The notes: generated from the letters alone by a model not told the origin. 64,000 bases of DNA from Sweltsa coloradensis (GCA_024449915.1 JAMZAV010001462.1:62001-126000); one strand, 5' to 3'. Positions 11,920 through 23,379 are shown, counted from the stretch's first letter. Numbers and translations are program-made.

Positions 11920-12410
11920 AACAAAACATTTGAAATGTTAGGGCCTAGGCCTAGGTTTTTTAACAGTGTAGGGCAAAACACAAGCTCACATAGGTTAACC
12001 ACAGTTCACCAGTCTGATTTAGGGATGAAATCAATTACAAAAAATTGAAATCGATCATTGTGACCTAAGAATCGATTCAGAATCAATTTCCAAGAAAAAA
12101 CTTTTTAACTAGACACGCACAGTTATTTTGGTGGTCATAATCCGCGGAACCCGTTATACGCGGCAATATTCCCGCGTTGAGTGCAAGAGCGCGAAAATAA
12201 CGCGCATGCTGTTTTTGAGATTGTATTTTCGGAGAAAAAAAACATTGTGCTATATCCGGCCCAATACGATACGCAATAAGTATCAACTCATATTTCATGC
12301 TACCGGTATTGCTGTAATAAGAGACTCTAGCTTTATTTGTGGACGCAATTTGCTCTGCTTTACGCAATACGGCCAGTGGAAGGCCTAGGTCACGGGCGTA
12401 GCCTAGCGCT
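11920..12410. repeat. dispersed repeat shared with the 19.5-20.7 kb hAT element
   Basis: Two blocks match the interior of 19504-20671: ACAAGCTCACAT with CACAGTTCACCAGTCTGATT, and GCTGTTTTTGAGATTGTATT with GGAGAAAAAAA. Between them, 12019-12190 (TAGGGATGAAATCAATTAC, GATCATTGTGACC, CGGAACCCG) matches, in reverse complement, 44440-44646. It looks like a mosaic of two repeat families; its ends are unclear. Confidence 0.6.
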
Positions 12411-12950
12411 TAAAGATTGTTAACTGTTACCCATTCTGTTTTTTTCTCAAATAGTATGCTAAATTGTCGATGAAGAGCTTGCATCTACATTTTATATGCA
12501 AAAAACATTGCTCCTACTTGTTAGCATGCTCATTTGCTTATGTCTTTAGCAAAATCAATGTTTTTCACTCTAGACGTGTATTGGGTCAAAATCAACTGAA
12601 TTTTGGCATTTTTGCGATATTAAGAATTTTTGTATTAAGAACTGCTAATTTTGTGGTCCCTTGTTGTTTGTATTACGAGGGCTTACTTTACTAACAAAAC
12701 TAGCCAAACAACATAACCAAAGCTGTGGTAGGGCCACACAAGAAGTAAATTCTGCATGCACGGTGTAATCATCAGCAAGGTTACTTCACACACCATTCAT
12801 ACTGAGCTGCGTCAGCACAACCAGTACTCAGTAAGGGTACTTTAATAATAATAAATACTTTAATACCCTGAAAGTGGTGGATAGTTATAGTTATCTAGGA
12901 AGTGAAGTAATGGAAAGTGGAAAGATTAAAAAGGAGATTAACATCAGAAT

Positions 12951-14119
12951 TAGGGTTGCCAACCGTCCGGAATTTCTCCGGACAGTCAGGATTTCAACAC
13001 ATATGTCCGGATGGAGGAATTGACCCGTTCCGGACGTCACTTTGTCCGGAATTTGTAAAAAACACTAATGTTCACTACATATTAATAGAATATGTGTATG
13101 ATCGTCTAAAAGCATTATTATTCATCCTCTTAATTTTCGATGTAGGCTAGAATCACTCGCAATATGTTTCAACTTTGTAATTTGTTCTCGATTTCTGCCA
13201 TTCGGTTGCAATCAGCTGCTCTCTTTGTCCTCAACCGCCGCCCGTACGCGGCGGGCGGCACAGGCTTAAAATCATTTCGTTTTGTCTGGACAGTCGGCAC
13301 ATAGGCTACGATTTGAGCGGTGAATTGTGTACCTTTGCTTGCGATGTTCATTGTTTATGTTCTGTTGGCATTTTGAATTTTGTATTGCTAGGCCTATATC
13401 TGAATATCCTTGAATCATTACTAAAAGTATTCAACACCTAAGATGTTCATAATTAGGGAAGACGATGGGTACCCGGTTTGACATCTCTAATGTTTTCAAT
13501 CTGCTGGAGAAGCCAAAAGCCATCACCCATGGTGATAACTGAAATAATAAGCACATGGGAATATAGATACTGCAGAGGCTGGCCTTTCTTTATCTTGTTA
13601 CAATTATCTGAGCGCCAGCATTCCCACTTTAGCCCCCCCCCTCGCCCTGCGCCAATGCCTTGTGACAAGATATAAAGCAGATGCAATGAATAGTAGGCCT
13701 AAGTGTTATCTTAATGATGTTCCTCTTTCGTGATTACGAAATACTACTTCATCGGCACTTCATTGTTTATAGAACAGCATTACGTCTGAGATATTGCGAT
13801 AATTGATGAGCGCGTTTCTTCGCAGTTCATTTGACCCCCCACACGATTTTTTTTGTGCTTCTACCCAGATAACCCGCGGGTAATGTGGACGGGAACCCAC
13901 CCGGGTCGTAAAAAAGTCGGGTTTCGTCATCCCTATTCATAATTCACAACACTCTAATTTCTATAGTTGATCCTGTGTTCCATACTTTCATAAAAAAAAA
14001 AAGATCTTTAGATGAGTAAAATGGATGTTTGTAGTAAAAAAAAATGTAGTGTACCCCCCCCCCCCCCAATCATATGAGGCTTTGTCCGGAATTCCATTCC
14101 TGTTAAGTTAGTAACCCTA
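12951..14119. mobile_element. hAT non-autonomous element inserted in the LINE
   Basis: 1169 bp. Imperfect inverted ends TAGGGTTGCCAAC and TAGGGTTACTAAC are followed inward by CCGGAATT/TTTGTCCGG subterminal motifs. It is flanked by a perfect 8-bp duplication ATCAGAAT (12943-12950 and 14120-14127). It contains no transposase ORF and is itself the target of the element at 13454-13935. Removing it restores the open frame of the surrounding LINE. Confidence 0.93.
13454..13935. mobile_element. hAT MITE nested in the 12951-14119 element
   Basis: 482 bp, with ends TAGGGAAGACGATGGGTACC and TAGGGATGACGAAACCCG and a perfect 8-bp duplication TTCATAAT (13446-13453 and 13936-13943). It is related in its ends to the TAGGGATGACATCGGGTA element at 46686-47556. 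Confidence 0.92.
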
Positions 14120-14924
14120 ATCAGAATAAAAAAGGTCAGTAACTTTTACCAGTGTGTGAAAGGCCTGATGTGGTATAGGGAAATACCCATTCAGTGTAAG
14201 ATGACACTATATAAAAATTATTTCACACCGATCCTTACATAATAATAATAATCAAACACCCGGTTCCAACATAAGTCAGGTCGGGGGGTGACGCATCACC
14301 AATTTCTCGGGCTGTAAACTTTCAGTGTTAGCTAGGACATTGAAGGACAAGGTTGAGATGGTATGGACAAATGAAACAAATGGGGGAAAATAGGATGTCC
14401 AAGAAAATGTATGAAAGAAGGATTGGACATCGTAGCAGGAGACTTGGAGGCAAGAGGAGAAAGCTGGGAAGATGTGGAAGAGATACGATTGTGGGAGGAT
14501 AGAAAGAAGTGGAAAATTTTTGTTGCTAAACCCAAGCTGACCCTGCCAGAAGCAGGAAACGGCGATGGATAATGATGATGAATACAAAACCTTGTGCTTT
14601 TTAAAACAGTTATGCTGTCCCAAGTCACCCCCCCCCCCCCCCGCCCCATGGGGTGACACCGGACACTTCCCAAAAAATAAATAAAAATAATACCCATGGT
14701 AGACCCTACAATATTTTTTTTTACACCTTTATATTCCCATGAGTATGACCCTACTAACACTTTTGCAAAGATACTTGTTCAATTTCAATACAAATTGGAG
14801 CTTACTTCAACACTGTCTAAAATCACCCCGTTTCACAGTAGTGAAAAAGTTCCTACAAGCTTTGGGTTTGGGCCTAATATTAGTTTTCCTACAACTAGGA
14901 AGTTTCGCAAACGCTTTTTCAGGC

Positions 14925-15945
14925 GCGTTGTTGGATGAGCGTAATTGGTGCATTGAGCTGCCATGTGTTATGCCAATTTTCTGTTGCTCTGTGAAAAAAT
15001 CATTACTAAGTCTAATTTTTTTTTTAATTTAAATAAAATTAAATAAAAAATTAACTTAAATTTTGTAAATTTTAATTAATCGTAATAAAAAAAAGAAAAA
15101 GATCGTAAAATTGCAATTTTCATAAGAAATTATTATTTGATTGCGCTCAAATTTAACAGGAATATAATTGGATGAGCGTAGCGAGCGTAGCGAGCGAAGC
15201 GAAGATTCCATTTCACTACACTGGAGAAAAAAATCCGGAATGTTTTTTTTTTTTTCTTTTTTTTTTTTTCTGTATTTTTGTGTGTCTGTTAACACGATTC
15301 CGGCTAAACCGATACTCCAATTGCGATGAAATTTTATGGTGGCATCTCAAATCTCTGAACTTAGAACTGCCACGTTTTTGAGCGCAAACGAAAAATAATT
15401 TCCCGTGAAAATCGCAATTTTACGATTTTTTTCGATTTAAAAAAAATTCTTCAGCTTTTAACACCTACATGCTTTGTCCAATTTTAAGGATTTTTTGACA
15501 GAACCTTAATTCCATGAATTTAGGTATTCGTGTGAAAATTGAGCGCAATCAAAAAACTATTTCTCATGAAAATCGAAATTTTACGTTTTTTTTCTTTTTT
15601 AAAACAATTCTTTGACTTAAAACAGCTACATGCTTTATCCTATTGTAATAATTTTTTCACAGAAACTTAATTTTATAAATTCATATATTTGTGTAAAATT
15701 TGTGCGCAATCAAATAATTATTTCTTATGAAAATTTCAATATTACGATTTTTTCCTTTTTTTAAATTACAATTAATTTAAAAAAAATTAAATTTAAGTTA
15801 ATTTTTCATTTAATTTAATTTAATTTTTAAAAAAATCTTCAACTTAGTAATGATTTTTTCACAGAACAACAGAAAATCCGCATAACACATGGCAGCTCAA
15901 TGCACCAATTACGCTCATCCAACAACGCGGCGGGACTTAAGCGTT
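14925..15945. repeat. AT-rich foldback (long inverted repeat)
   Basis: The end GTTGTTGGATGAGCGTAATT through GGTGCATTGAGCTGCCATGT is mirrored at 15890-15940. The pairing continues inward through AT-rich DNA (about 15060-15165 with 15690-15790). It looks like a foldback transposon remnant; the target duplication is not clear (possibly a short GCG). Confidence 0.75.
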
Positions 15946-17165
15946 TTCCTAGTAATTCATAAAATTAAGGTTCTGTTAAAAAATCATCACAATTGGATAA
16001 AGCATGTAGATGTTATAAGTCAAAGAACTGTTTTAAAAAAGAAAAAACACGTAAAATTTTGATATTCATGACTAGAGATGTGCAAAAATGGTGACAACGA
16101 AATTCGTGAATTTTTTTTCAAATTCAGTTTGCACATGAATCTCATGAATTGTGATTGAATGGTACCAATTTCCAATTCGCGAATTTTCGCGAAATTTTAG
16201 TTGATACTGCGAACTAGTGGCGAAATTAGCAATTATGTCCTTAAATGCGAATTAGGTCACGAAATTTAAAAAAATTTAAAAATTTCAAAGTTTTGGTGGA
16301 GGTGCCGGGTCGAAGTCGAAATTAAATTAATACTGGCTGGTACATATGGTGGAGGTGCCGGTTCATACAACGCGATAGAGATCGTAATTTTTCGTTTGAA
16401 CGAGAGTAAGCTTAAAATACTTCATATCCATATCAAAAGATATTACATAAAAAATGCATAATTTCGTAAATTTGGTGGAGGTGCCGGGTAGACGAAATTA
16501 ATTCTGGTAAAAACTGTCGGAAACTTTGAAACTGAAGGCTGAAATTGAGCTTAAAATTAAAACTGATTCTGAACTTCACTCTCATGAGCTTGTTTTTTCT
16601 TTTAAATTATTAAAATCAATCAAATTATCCTGAAACTTATTTTTTTATTGTTTTTTTTTTTTTTATTTTTAAGTAGTGCATGAGAAAATTGTGTTTTTTG
16701 GTAAATCGCGACAAATCGCGAATTTTTATTTTTAAGGCGCGAATTTTCAAACCTTAAAAAAACATTTTTGCACATCTCTATTCATGACAAATAATTTTTC
16801 GATTGCGCTCAAATTTCACACGAATATCTTAATTTATAAAATTAAGGTTCTGTGAAAAAATCATTAAAATCGGATAAAGCATGTAGGTGTTATAAGTCGA
16901 AGAAATTTTTTAAAAATAAAAAAAAATCGTAAAATTGCGATTTTCATGAAAAATAATTTTCCGGTTGCGCTAAAAAACGTGGCAGTTCTAAGTTCAGAGA
17001 TTTCGAAGGCCCCCAGAAAATTTCATCGGAATTGGAGTATCAGTTTAGCCAGAATCGTGCTGACAAACACACAAAAATACAGGGAAAAAAAAAACATTCC
17101 GGATTTTTTTCTCCAGTGTACTGAAATGGAATCTTTGCTATGCTCATCCAATTATATTTTCATTT
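15165..17165. repeat. second inverted-repeat pair spanning the 708-bp MITE
   Basis: 15165-15470 (ATTGGATGAGCGTAGCGAGC and following, through CACTGGAGAAAAAAATCCGG and TTCATCGCAATTGGAG-type sequence) is mirrored by 16795-17165. A short internal duplication GAGCGTAGC lies at 15174-15195. The two inverted pairs share an arm region, implying repeated foldback insertions into each other. Confidence 0.65.
16073..16780. mobile_element. hAT MITE, 708-bp TAGAGATGTGCAAAAATG family, copy 1
   Basis: The ends TAGAGATGTGCAAAAATG are inverted and the 8-bp duplication TTCATGAC is perfect (16065-16072 and 16781-16788). The interior contains GGTGGAGGTGCCGG three times and many TTTCGCGAA words. Copy 2 at 42450-43157 has the same length of 708 bp. 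There is no ORF of note. Confidence 0.95.
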
Positions 17166-17260
17166 AATTCAAACTGTTTTTTTTTAGGGTCACTTGTTAT
17201 TTGAATAAAAGAGAGATTACTTCCTTACTTAAGACGATCTGCTATTATATAAAGACTTAC

Positions 17261-17490
17261 TCGAACGTGAGCCAACACGTCGGGAATGCCAGAGATGGTG
17301 ATAACGCCCGAGCTCCGAAGGTTGGACAGTTGGATCTCCTGGGTGAGTACGTAGATAGCTGGGTTGAAGGGCACAACCAGGACCTCGGAGGAGATTTCGT
17401 TCGACACCGCCCAAATCCTAACCTTGGTCTGTAGCAGGCTGGTCTCCAGCGTGACGGGTCCAGCAGAGATGATCTTGCAAGAGTACACAC
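17261..17490 (-). CDS. NUP210: NUP210 (gp210) internal exon
   Basis: This 230-bp exon (phase 1 to 0) has a CACCAG acceptor and a GTAAGT donor. It encodes VYSCKIISAGPVTLETSLLQ, followed by SSEVLVVPFNPAIYVLTQEI and LSNLRSSGVITISGIPDVL. The last part aligns with human [23 protein letters not shown], a conserved block near the C-terminal end of the lumenal region. It lies immediately beside the AT-rich foldback cluster at 14.9-17.2 kb, and 13.8 kb separates it from the next exon. Confidence 0.92.
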
Positions 17491-17793
17491 CTGGTGCGTG
17501 CATAACATACAAGTTAATTAGTATAGGCCCTATTAGTTTTAAAGCTAGAAGAGTTCATGATATGATATTTAACAAAAAATTGTTATTATTATAAAATAAA
17601 GAGTTATTTTCCACTTAAGTGTTTTAAATATTAATTAGTATAGTACAGTAGGTCTTTGTTTGTTTGTTTGGATTTGACTGGTCAGGAAACACTCCCACAG
17701 GCAAAATTGGTAATACTTAATAAGAGGTGTGCAAACAACAGATTTTTACTTCAAATAGAATACAAAGCAAATAGTGAGTGTTCAAACATTTAA

Positions 17794-19169
17794 TCCTGTC
17801 AAATAAGAATTTTTGAAGGAAAAAATTGCGATGTCGCTGAATTTTTGCAGAGACCTTCCTTAAATGATACTTATGAACATACTAAAACTCCCCTACAATC
17901 GGACTGGAGCTTCGGCCGCCATATTGGAAAATGGCGGCCAAAAAGTGTTGATTATCGAATATCTCCATATTGGTTGGAGATAGACAAAATGTTCAATGGC
18001 AAAAATATTCCCCATTCAATTCCCTACAAAAAGGTTCTTCTATAGTTTTGGTAGGGGAAAAGGTTACGTCACAAAATCGTGGTTTATATGTTGCTCATTG
18101 GAGTACCAGCTAATTTCCTAATTTCCACGCCCAGCATCAAACAATGCCCGGTAAATCCGTGAGAAATCGATTGAAATACAAAAGGACTTTTGTACGGGGT
18201 TCATGAAAGCTTCCATTAGTATTTTAAAAATCAGGTCTGCAAAATCGGATTTTGCATTTACCCGGAATTTGGGTTTTTCCATTGTTGGCATTTCCTCAAA
18301 AAAGCCGTATTTGACTGTCCATTATTAAGCACTAAATAGCTTTGGAGGAAAAATTCTTTCTATGCACACTGAAATGACTTAAATAATGATCCGATTACAA
18401 CCAAAGTTTAAATCCAATATGGCTGCTAATTCCTTATATCCACAACATCAAAGTGAATTATGTAACAAAAAGAGTGTAAAAATAGCACGAAAACAGTATT
18501 CATATTGTGAATATTAGGAATTAGCAGCCATATTGGATTTAAACTTTAGTTGTAATTGGATCATTATTTAAGTCATTTCAATGTGCGTAGAAAGAATTTT
18601 TCCTCCAATGCTATTTAGTGCTTAATAATAGACAGTCAAATATGGCATCTTTTAGGAAATGCCAACAATGGAAAAACCCAAATTCCGGGTAAATGCAAAA
18701 TCCGATTTCGCAGACCTGATTTTTTAAAATACTAATGGAAGCTTTCATGAACCCCGTACAAAAGTCCTTTTGTATTTCAATCGATTTCTCACGGATTTAC
18801 CGGGCATTGTTTGATGCTGGGCGTGAAAATTAGGAAATTAGCTGGTACTCCAATGAGCAACATATAAACCACGGTTTTGTGACGTAACCTTTTCCCCTAC
18901 CAAAACTATAGAAGATACCTTTTTGTAGGGAATTAAATGGGGAATATTTTTGCCATTGAAACATTTTGTCTATCTTTAACCAATATGGAGATATTCGATA
19001 ATCAACACTTTTTGGTCGCCATTTTCCAATATGGCGGCCGAAGCTCCAGTCCGATTGTAGGGGAGTTTTAGTATGTTCATAAGTATCATTTAAGGAAGGT
19101 CTCTGCAAAAATTCAGCGACATCGCAATTTTTTCCTCTAAACGTCAATATCAGATCTTATTTGACAGGA
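17794..19169. mobile_element. TTAA-flanked palindromic element (Kolobok/piggyBac-like MITE)
   Basis: 1376 bp, almost entirely an inverted repeat. The left arm (to about 18437) and right arm (from about 18513) are near-perfect reverse complements with a spacer of roughly 75 bp. The ends are TCCTGTCAAATAAGA and the flank on both sides is TTAA (17790-17793 and 19170-19173), the duplication used by piggyBac and Kolobok transposons. The plus-strand (17845-18045) and minus-strand (18830-19147) ORFs are mirror images of each other and not genes. A transcript of the host NUP210 intron would fold into a hairpin of about 640 bp here. Confidence 0.88.
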
Positions 19170-19503
19170 TTAATTCTAATATTTCTAGTTCGAATAATAC
19201 AACAATTTTATCACTTAGTAGACTATCTGCATTTAATAAATTGGCGCTTATTAAAATTTCAAATCTAGTTCGAGATGCAAGTGTTGGAACTTTTGATTGA
19301 CGTAACACCCTAAACACACTGCAAGTAGTGTTGAGAAATAGAGTTTCCTGCTAGTGCACATGATTTCTAAATTCAGGCTCTGTTCTGCATTGGTTGAACT
19401 ACTTGTTCAAAAGGATTCAAATAGTTCGGAATTCGAATACAGGTAGTTTGGTTTCGAATCGAGTTTGAACACTTTATATGTTCATTGAAATTTGAATTCA
19501 CAC

Positions 19504-20671
19504 TCGGGCTGGGCAAAGAAATCGATATTTCGATACGATATCGATATGAGCCGATTTTTTCGATATCGATATTTGGTTGAATATCGAAAAAATACCGAAA
19601 AAAGTAATTAATTTAAAAATAAAAAAAAGTCTAAAAAATTTTTTCAAAAATCAAGTTTTGATTTCAAATACGGTACAGTAATCCACGTTTCAATTGCCTG
19701 TGAAAAAATACTATAACTTTAAAACTTTTGTTCTCATCGCCTTTCATCTCCTCCCCTCACCACTCGTCGCTACACTTGTCCGTCCCCCCTTCACCCGCTG
19801 CGCGCGCATAACCAGCCAGCCGGCCGGCCGGTTGTGTCCGTCTTAAAACAAAACATTTTGAACAATGTAAGGGCCTAGGCCTATGGTTTTTAACAGGGTA
19901 GGGCCAAGCACAAGCTCACATATGCCAACCACAGTCCACAGTTCACCAGTCTGATTCCTGGTCTTCATTGTTTTGAAGTTTACATCGTAGCTCCTTCGCA
20001 ATTCCTTGCTGATTTGTAAGGCAGAGGAACCTTTCTTTTCCACGCGATCAGCAGTCTTCATTTGTTAATCTTGAGCCATTTCATCTTCTCCTTCTTCATC
20101 ACTCATTATTACGTTACGTAGACTCTTAGCAACGTAGATAGACAACCCCGACGTTCAAAGTCTATGTAGGTCAAGCTAGGTCATGACGTGATCAAGACGA
20201 GTAACTGTGCGACGACTAGCAGACAGCTGGTCCCCTGGTCGAGGCCGTCGGCTAGGTTAGCCCGAGTTCGGCTGGCATCGAGTGGGTGGGCGGGGCGAAG
20301 CGCAGCAGCCGATGCGCGGGAGTTGTATTGCGGGTGGCCTATGTTCAGGCGCTATTTTAAATGCAAGCGCGCGGAAATAACCCGAGTGCTGTTTTTGAGA
20401 TTGTATTTTCGGAAAAAAACATCGCGCTATATTCGGACCGATACGGTAATAACAAAAATACCCTTCATTAAAAGTTTAATCAGTTAATAACCACCCAAAT
20501 GTAATTAATCAATAAATACAATGGTTTAGAAAATACTTTGTTTTTCATTTCACTGCAAACTGTTATGTGGGAGGGGATATTAAAATACGTGTATTGCTTT
20601 CGATATATCGATATCGATATCGAAATTTTTGACAATTCGATATTTGAACTTTATGTCATAGCCCAGCCCTA
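19504..20671. mobile_element. hAT-like element with ATCGATATCG subterminal repeats
   Basis: The ends TCGGGCTGGGC and TAGGGCTGGGC are inverted; the flanks ATTCACAC (19496-19503) and ATTTACAC (20672-20679) match at 7 of 8. Both subterminal regions are rich in CGATATCGATAT. Inside, the minus-strand segment 19843-20061 reads SALQISKELRRSYDVNFKTM, which has no domain I can name. It is broadly similar in layout to the TAGGGCTGCCC elements at 33570 and 48239. Confidence 0.85.
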
Positions 20672-20929
20672 ATTTACACACCTCTATAATTAATGCAATC
20701 CAGTCATTACAAAAACTTTACCATGGATTGAGCCTGGGTCATGAGTTTGGTCTGCTCAAAGGCAGCAGATTTATTGCAGTATTTTTATTCTCTCATCGAT
20801 TCAGAACTTGTAATGCACTAACAATCTACAAGTTATTACAGGTCAGCCATTTCACAGATATTCCATTCATATTTATTTATATATATATATATGATAAAAA
20901 CAAGGATCTTGGGTAAAACCGCGTCGAAA

Positions 20930-21110
20930 ATAAGATGAACCAGGGCAGAACCTGGGCGTCCACCGACGTTTCGTCTGTACTACGTCAGACATTTTCAAGG
21001 TTGACTGTGACTCTACGGAGGTTGGAGTCACAGTGGTTGGCAAGCACGCAGCGCCCGCCTTATATAGCCTCGGCTGAAGGTGCGGGGCGGCGAGGTTATA
21101 TAGAAAATAG
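20930..21110 (-). repeat. Penelope-like terminal repeat region, degenerate hammerhead-like motif
   Basis: On the minus strand the sequence GTCTGACGTAGTACAGAC is followed directly by GAAACGTCGGTGG. This resembles the hammerhead ribozymes found in the terminal repeats of Penelope-like elements, but the core CUGANGA is altered (CUGACGU), so it is probably inactive. It lies 3' of the Penelope ORF remnants, in the same orientation, where such a repeat is expected. A (TA)n run is next to it at 20877-20893. Confidence 0.45.
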
Positions 21111-21547
21111 GTGCGGGGCGGCGATGTCATATCGAAAAAATATATACGGATGGTGGCAATAGAGAAACAAAATAGCTCAGCTTACTGTAGTGAAACCTTT
21201 TTAGTCCGGCTTCTTGTCATAGGGCCTGATTGGTTGTCTTTTGAAATGTTATTCGTGTTTAGAATTATGGAATCTGAAATTTGCACCACCTCCGAGGGAT
21301 TTGGCTAAATAGGTCTACGGACTACATTTCGAGGCATGAGTGCAGGTTTCCAAGCAAGAGGGAGCTCTGGCTATCATCTCTTTGTTCATGTTATTCGGCC
21401 CGTTTCTCAATTTCTACAGATTCACGGATAATACGTGGCTTGAGCTGTTGTACAGGACAAATAGTTTTTGTTTTGTCAAAATCTATCACATGCGAGTAAG
21501 CTTTAGCATGTTGAGCCAGGGCTGATTTCTTGTCACCTGCTTTCACC

Positions 21548-23308
21548 AGCATTAGAGTGTTCATTTTATCCTCACTGCTATGCGTCTGACTGTTTGGCCT
21601 ATGTACGTTTGATCGCAGTCGCCACAGGGAACCTCATAAACCCCTCTTTCTTCCAGATGAACAGAGTCCTTAGCACTTCTCAAAAGGAGCTGATTTTCTG
21701 TCAGTGGAGAAAATGGTTTCGATGTTCTTACGATTGAGGATTCTACCTATGACGTCTGTGGTCCCCTTTGACATATGGAAGAAAAGCTTTAGGACCGTGG
21801 TTTCTCCTTGTCCTCAGTATCATCCTCAGATTCTTCAGTTCACGTTTAAACGCTCTGGTTATGTCTCGGTCCAAGTAACCATTTAGTGAGAGAGCTTCAC
21901 GGAGCTTGTCAAATTCCTCTCTTGAGTGAGATTTGTCAGTAAGGTTCCTGGACCGGGTGACCAGAGTGTTAACCACTGAAAATAACTGTGAAGGACGGTG
22001 GTGGGAAGCAGCATTCAGATACGGTTTAGTGTGGGTGGGTTTACTATAGACTGTGTGTCCCAAACTGCCATCAACATTTCTTATTACCAAGACATCGAGA
22101 AAAGCAAGTGAGTCGTTGGATTCTACTTCCATGGTGAACTGAATGTTCGAATGGATACCATTTAGATAGTCAAGAAAATCATTCAACTTGTCCACACCCA
22201 TGGGGCCAAATGGCATAGATGTCGTCCACATATCGTATCCAAGAAGATGGTTTGTTAGGAGCTGCAGCTAGGGCCTTATTCTCAAAATCTATCATGAATA
22301 AGTTGGCAATAGCTGGTGATAGCGGCGAGCCCATTGGAGCTCCCTCCACTTGCTTATAAAACTTGTTTTCATAAATAAAGTATGTAGAAGACATGCAATG
22401 CCTTGCTAACTTCATGATGTCCTTCGGTATGCCATAGCTTTCTTCAATAGTAACAAGGGCCTCCTTCACAGGTATGTTGGTAAATAGGGAAACCACATCA
22501 AAACTAACCAATATGTCCCCAGGACGAACCTTCCATTCTTTGATCAGCTGGATCAGGTGAGAGGAGTTTTTCACATAGGACGCAGCATCCTCCGAGTAAG
22601 GTTGGAACCTCTTAGCGACATATCTGGCCAGAGCTTGTGTGGGTGACCCTACTGCGCTCACTATGGGTCGCAAGGGGGCTCCGGGTTTGTGGATTTTGGG
22701 CAACCCATACAGTTCGGAATACGAGAGGACTTCTCCCTAGGAATGAGAAATTTCTGTGCTTCAGGGTCAATATTAGAGGAAAGTATAAGGCTCCTAGTTG
22801 TCTTTTCTAGGTAAGTAGTCGGATCTCTGGGGGTAGCCTTATATGCCTTATCTTCAAGAAGGGCTAACATCTTGTCCTTATAATCAGAGCTGTTGAGTAT
22901 GACGGTGGCATTCCCCTTATCTGCTGGCAGAACTATGATGCTAGTATTTTTCTTCAACTCCTTAAGGGCACGTAGCTCAGAGGCTGGGATATTCCTAGTG
23001 GGAGGCTTGGCCTTACGGAGGACCTTCGCAACATCTTGCCGCACCTGCTCTGCTTCCTCATCTGGAAAACCCAAATAACAGCAGATTCTACTCCACATAT
23101 GATGTCTTCCACCGGCAAATGACTGGGGGCCACCGCAAAATTGAAACCCTTAGCTAACACTGCAGTGGTAACTTCATCAATCGGGCAATCAGATAAATTA
23201 TGAACGACATGTGAAGGATCTAATTTCTTCCCTATCGGTTTCTGTACACGTTGTAGAGCATTGATTTTCATAATTTGTCTCTCAGTTATGTTAGCTGTAT
23301 CCATTACC

Positions 23309-23342
<34 letters not shown>

Positions 23343-23379
23343 CACGTAGGTTTTCACGAACAGTCATAGATACATCCAA
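21548..23379 (-). pseudogene. Penelope-like retroelement reverse transcriptase with GIY-YIG remnant
   Basis: Four minus-strand frames read in order. 23379-22954 has DVSMTVRENLRA and VVHNLSDCPIDEV; 23098-22661 has LPADKGNATVIL; 22703-22179 has MPKIHKPGAPLRPIVSAVGS, FDVVSLFTNIPV and the catalytic YVDD in IRYVDDIYAIW; 22231-21743 has FLDVLVIRNVDG and SKPTHT. Downstream, 21660-21580 reads GVYEVPCGDCDQTYIGQTVR, the start of a GIY-YIG nuclease, which soon stops. The order RT then GIY-YIG is diagnostic of endonuclease-bearing Penelope-like elements. At least three frame changes (about 23.05, 22.70 and 22.21 kb) make it a dead copy. It lies in a NUP210 intron in the same orientation as the gene. Confidence 0.9.
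23309..23339. repeat. (TA)n microsatellite
   Basis: Uninterrupted AT dinucleotides. A second, longer run lies at 23692-23730; the two bracket the hammerhead-like inverted repeat. Confidence 0.95.

Larger units (their letters stand above)
12835..14575 (+). pseudogene. LINE reverse-transcriptase C-terminal fragment, interrupted
   Basis: The 5' part (12850-12950) reads SYSYLGSEVMESGKIKKEIN, the post-catalytic motif of many LINE reverse transcriptases. After the inserted hAT element, 14122-14240 resumes with NFYQCVKGLMWYREIPIQCK and LYKNYFTPIL in the same protein order. A later piece (14395-14545) gives DLEARGESWEDVEEI and LWEDRKKW, a typical LINE C-terminus. The segment between these parts is missing, so this is an RTE/CR1-like fossil. 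Related 3' pieces occur at about 49560-49640 and 57590-57660 in reverse orientation. Clade assignment is tentative. Confidence 0.78.
17722..20686. mobile_element. hAT MITE enlarged by two later insertions
   Basis: The ends AAGAGGTGTGCAAA and TAGAGGTGTGTAAA are inverted. The flanks TACTTAAT (17714-17721) and TAATTAAT (20687-20694) agree at 7 of 8 positions. Subtracting the palindrome at 17794-19169 and the hAT element at 19504-20671 leaves about 420 bp with TTTGAA/TTCGAA-rich subterminal sequence. Confidence 0.7.

Noticed and set aside
14276..14760. 127- and 142-aa minus-strand frames
   Set aside because: They are antisense shadows of the LINE C-terminal fragment and run across poly(C).
15170..15200. 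short GAGCGTAGC repeats as a possible protein-binding array
   Set aside because: Only two to three imperfect copies, at the end of a foldback arm; more simply explained by slippage.
17845..19147. mirror-image frames starting with QRPSLNDTYEHTKTPLQS
   Set aside because: The same peptide appears on both strands because the locus is a palindrome; no domain, and stops differ between the arms.
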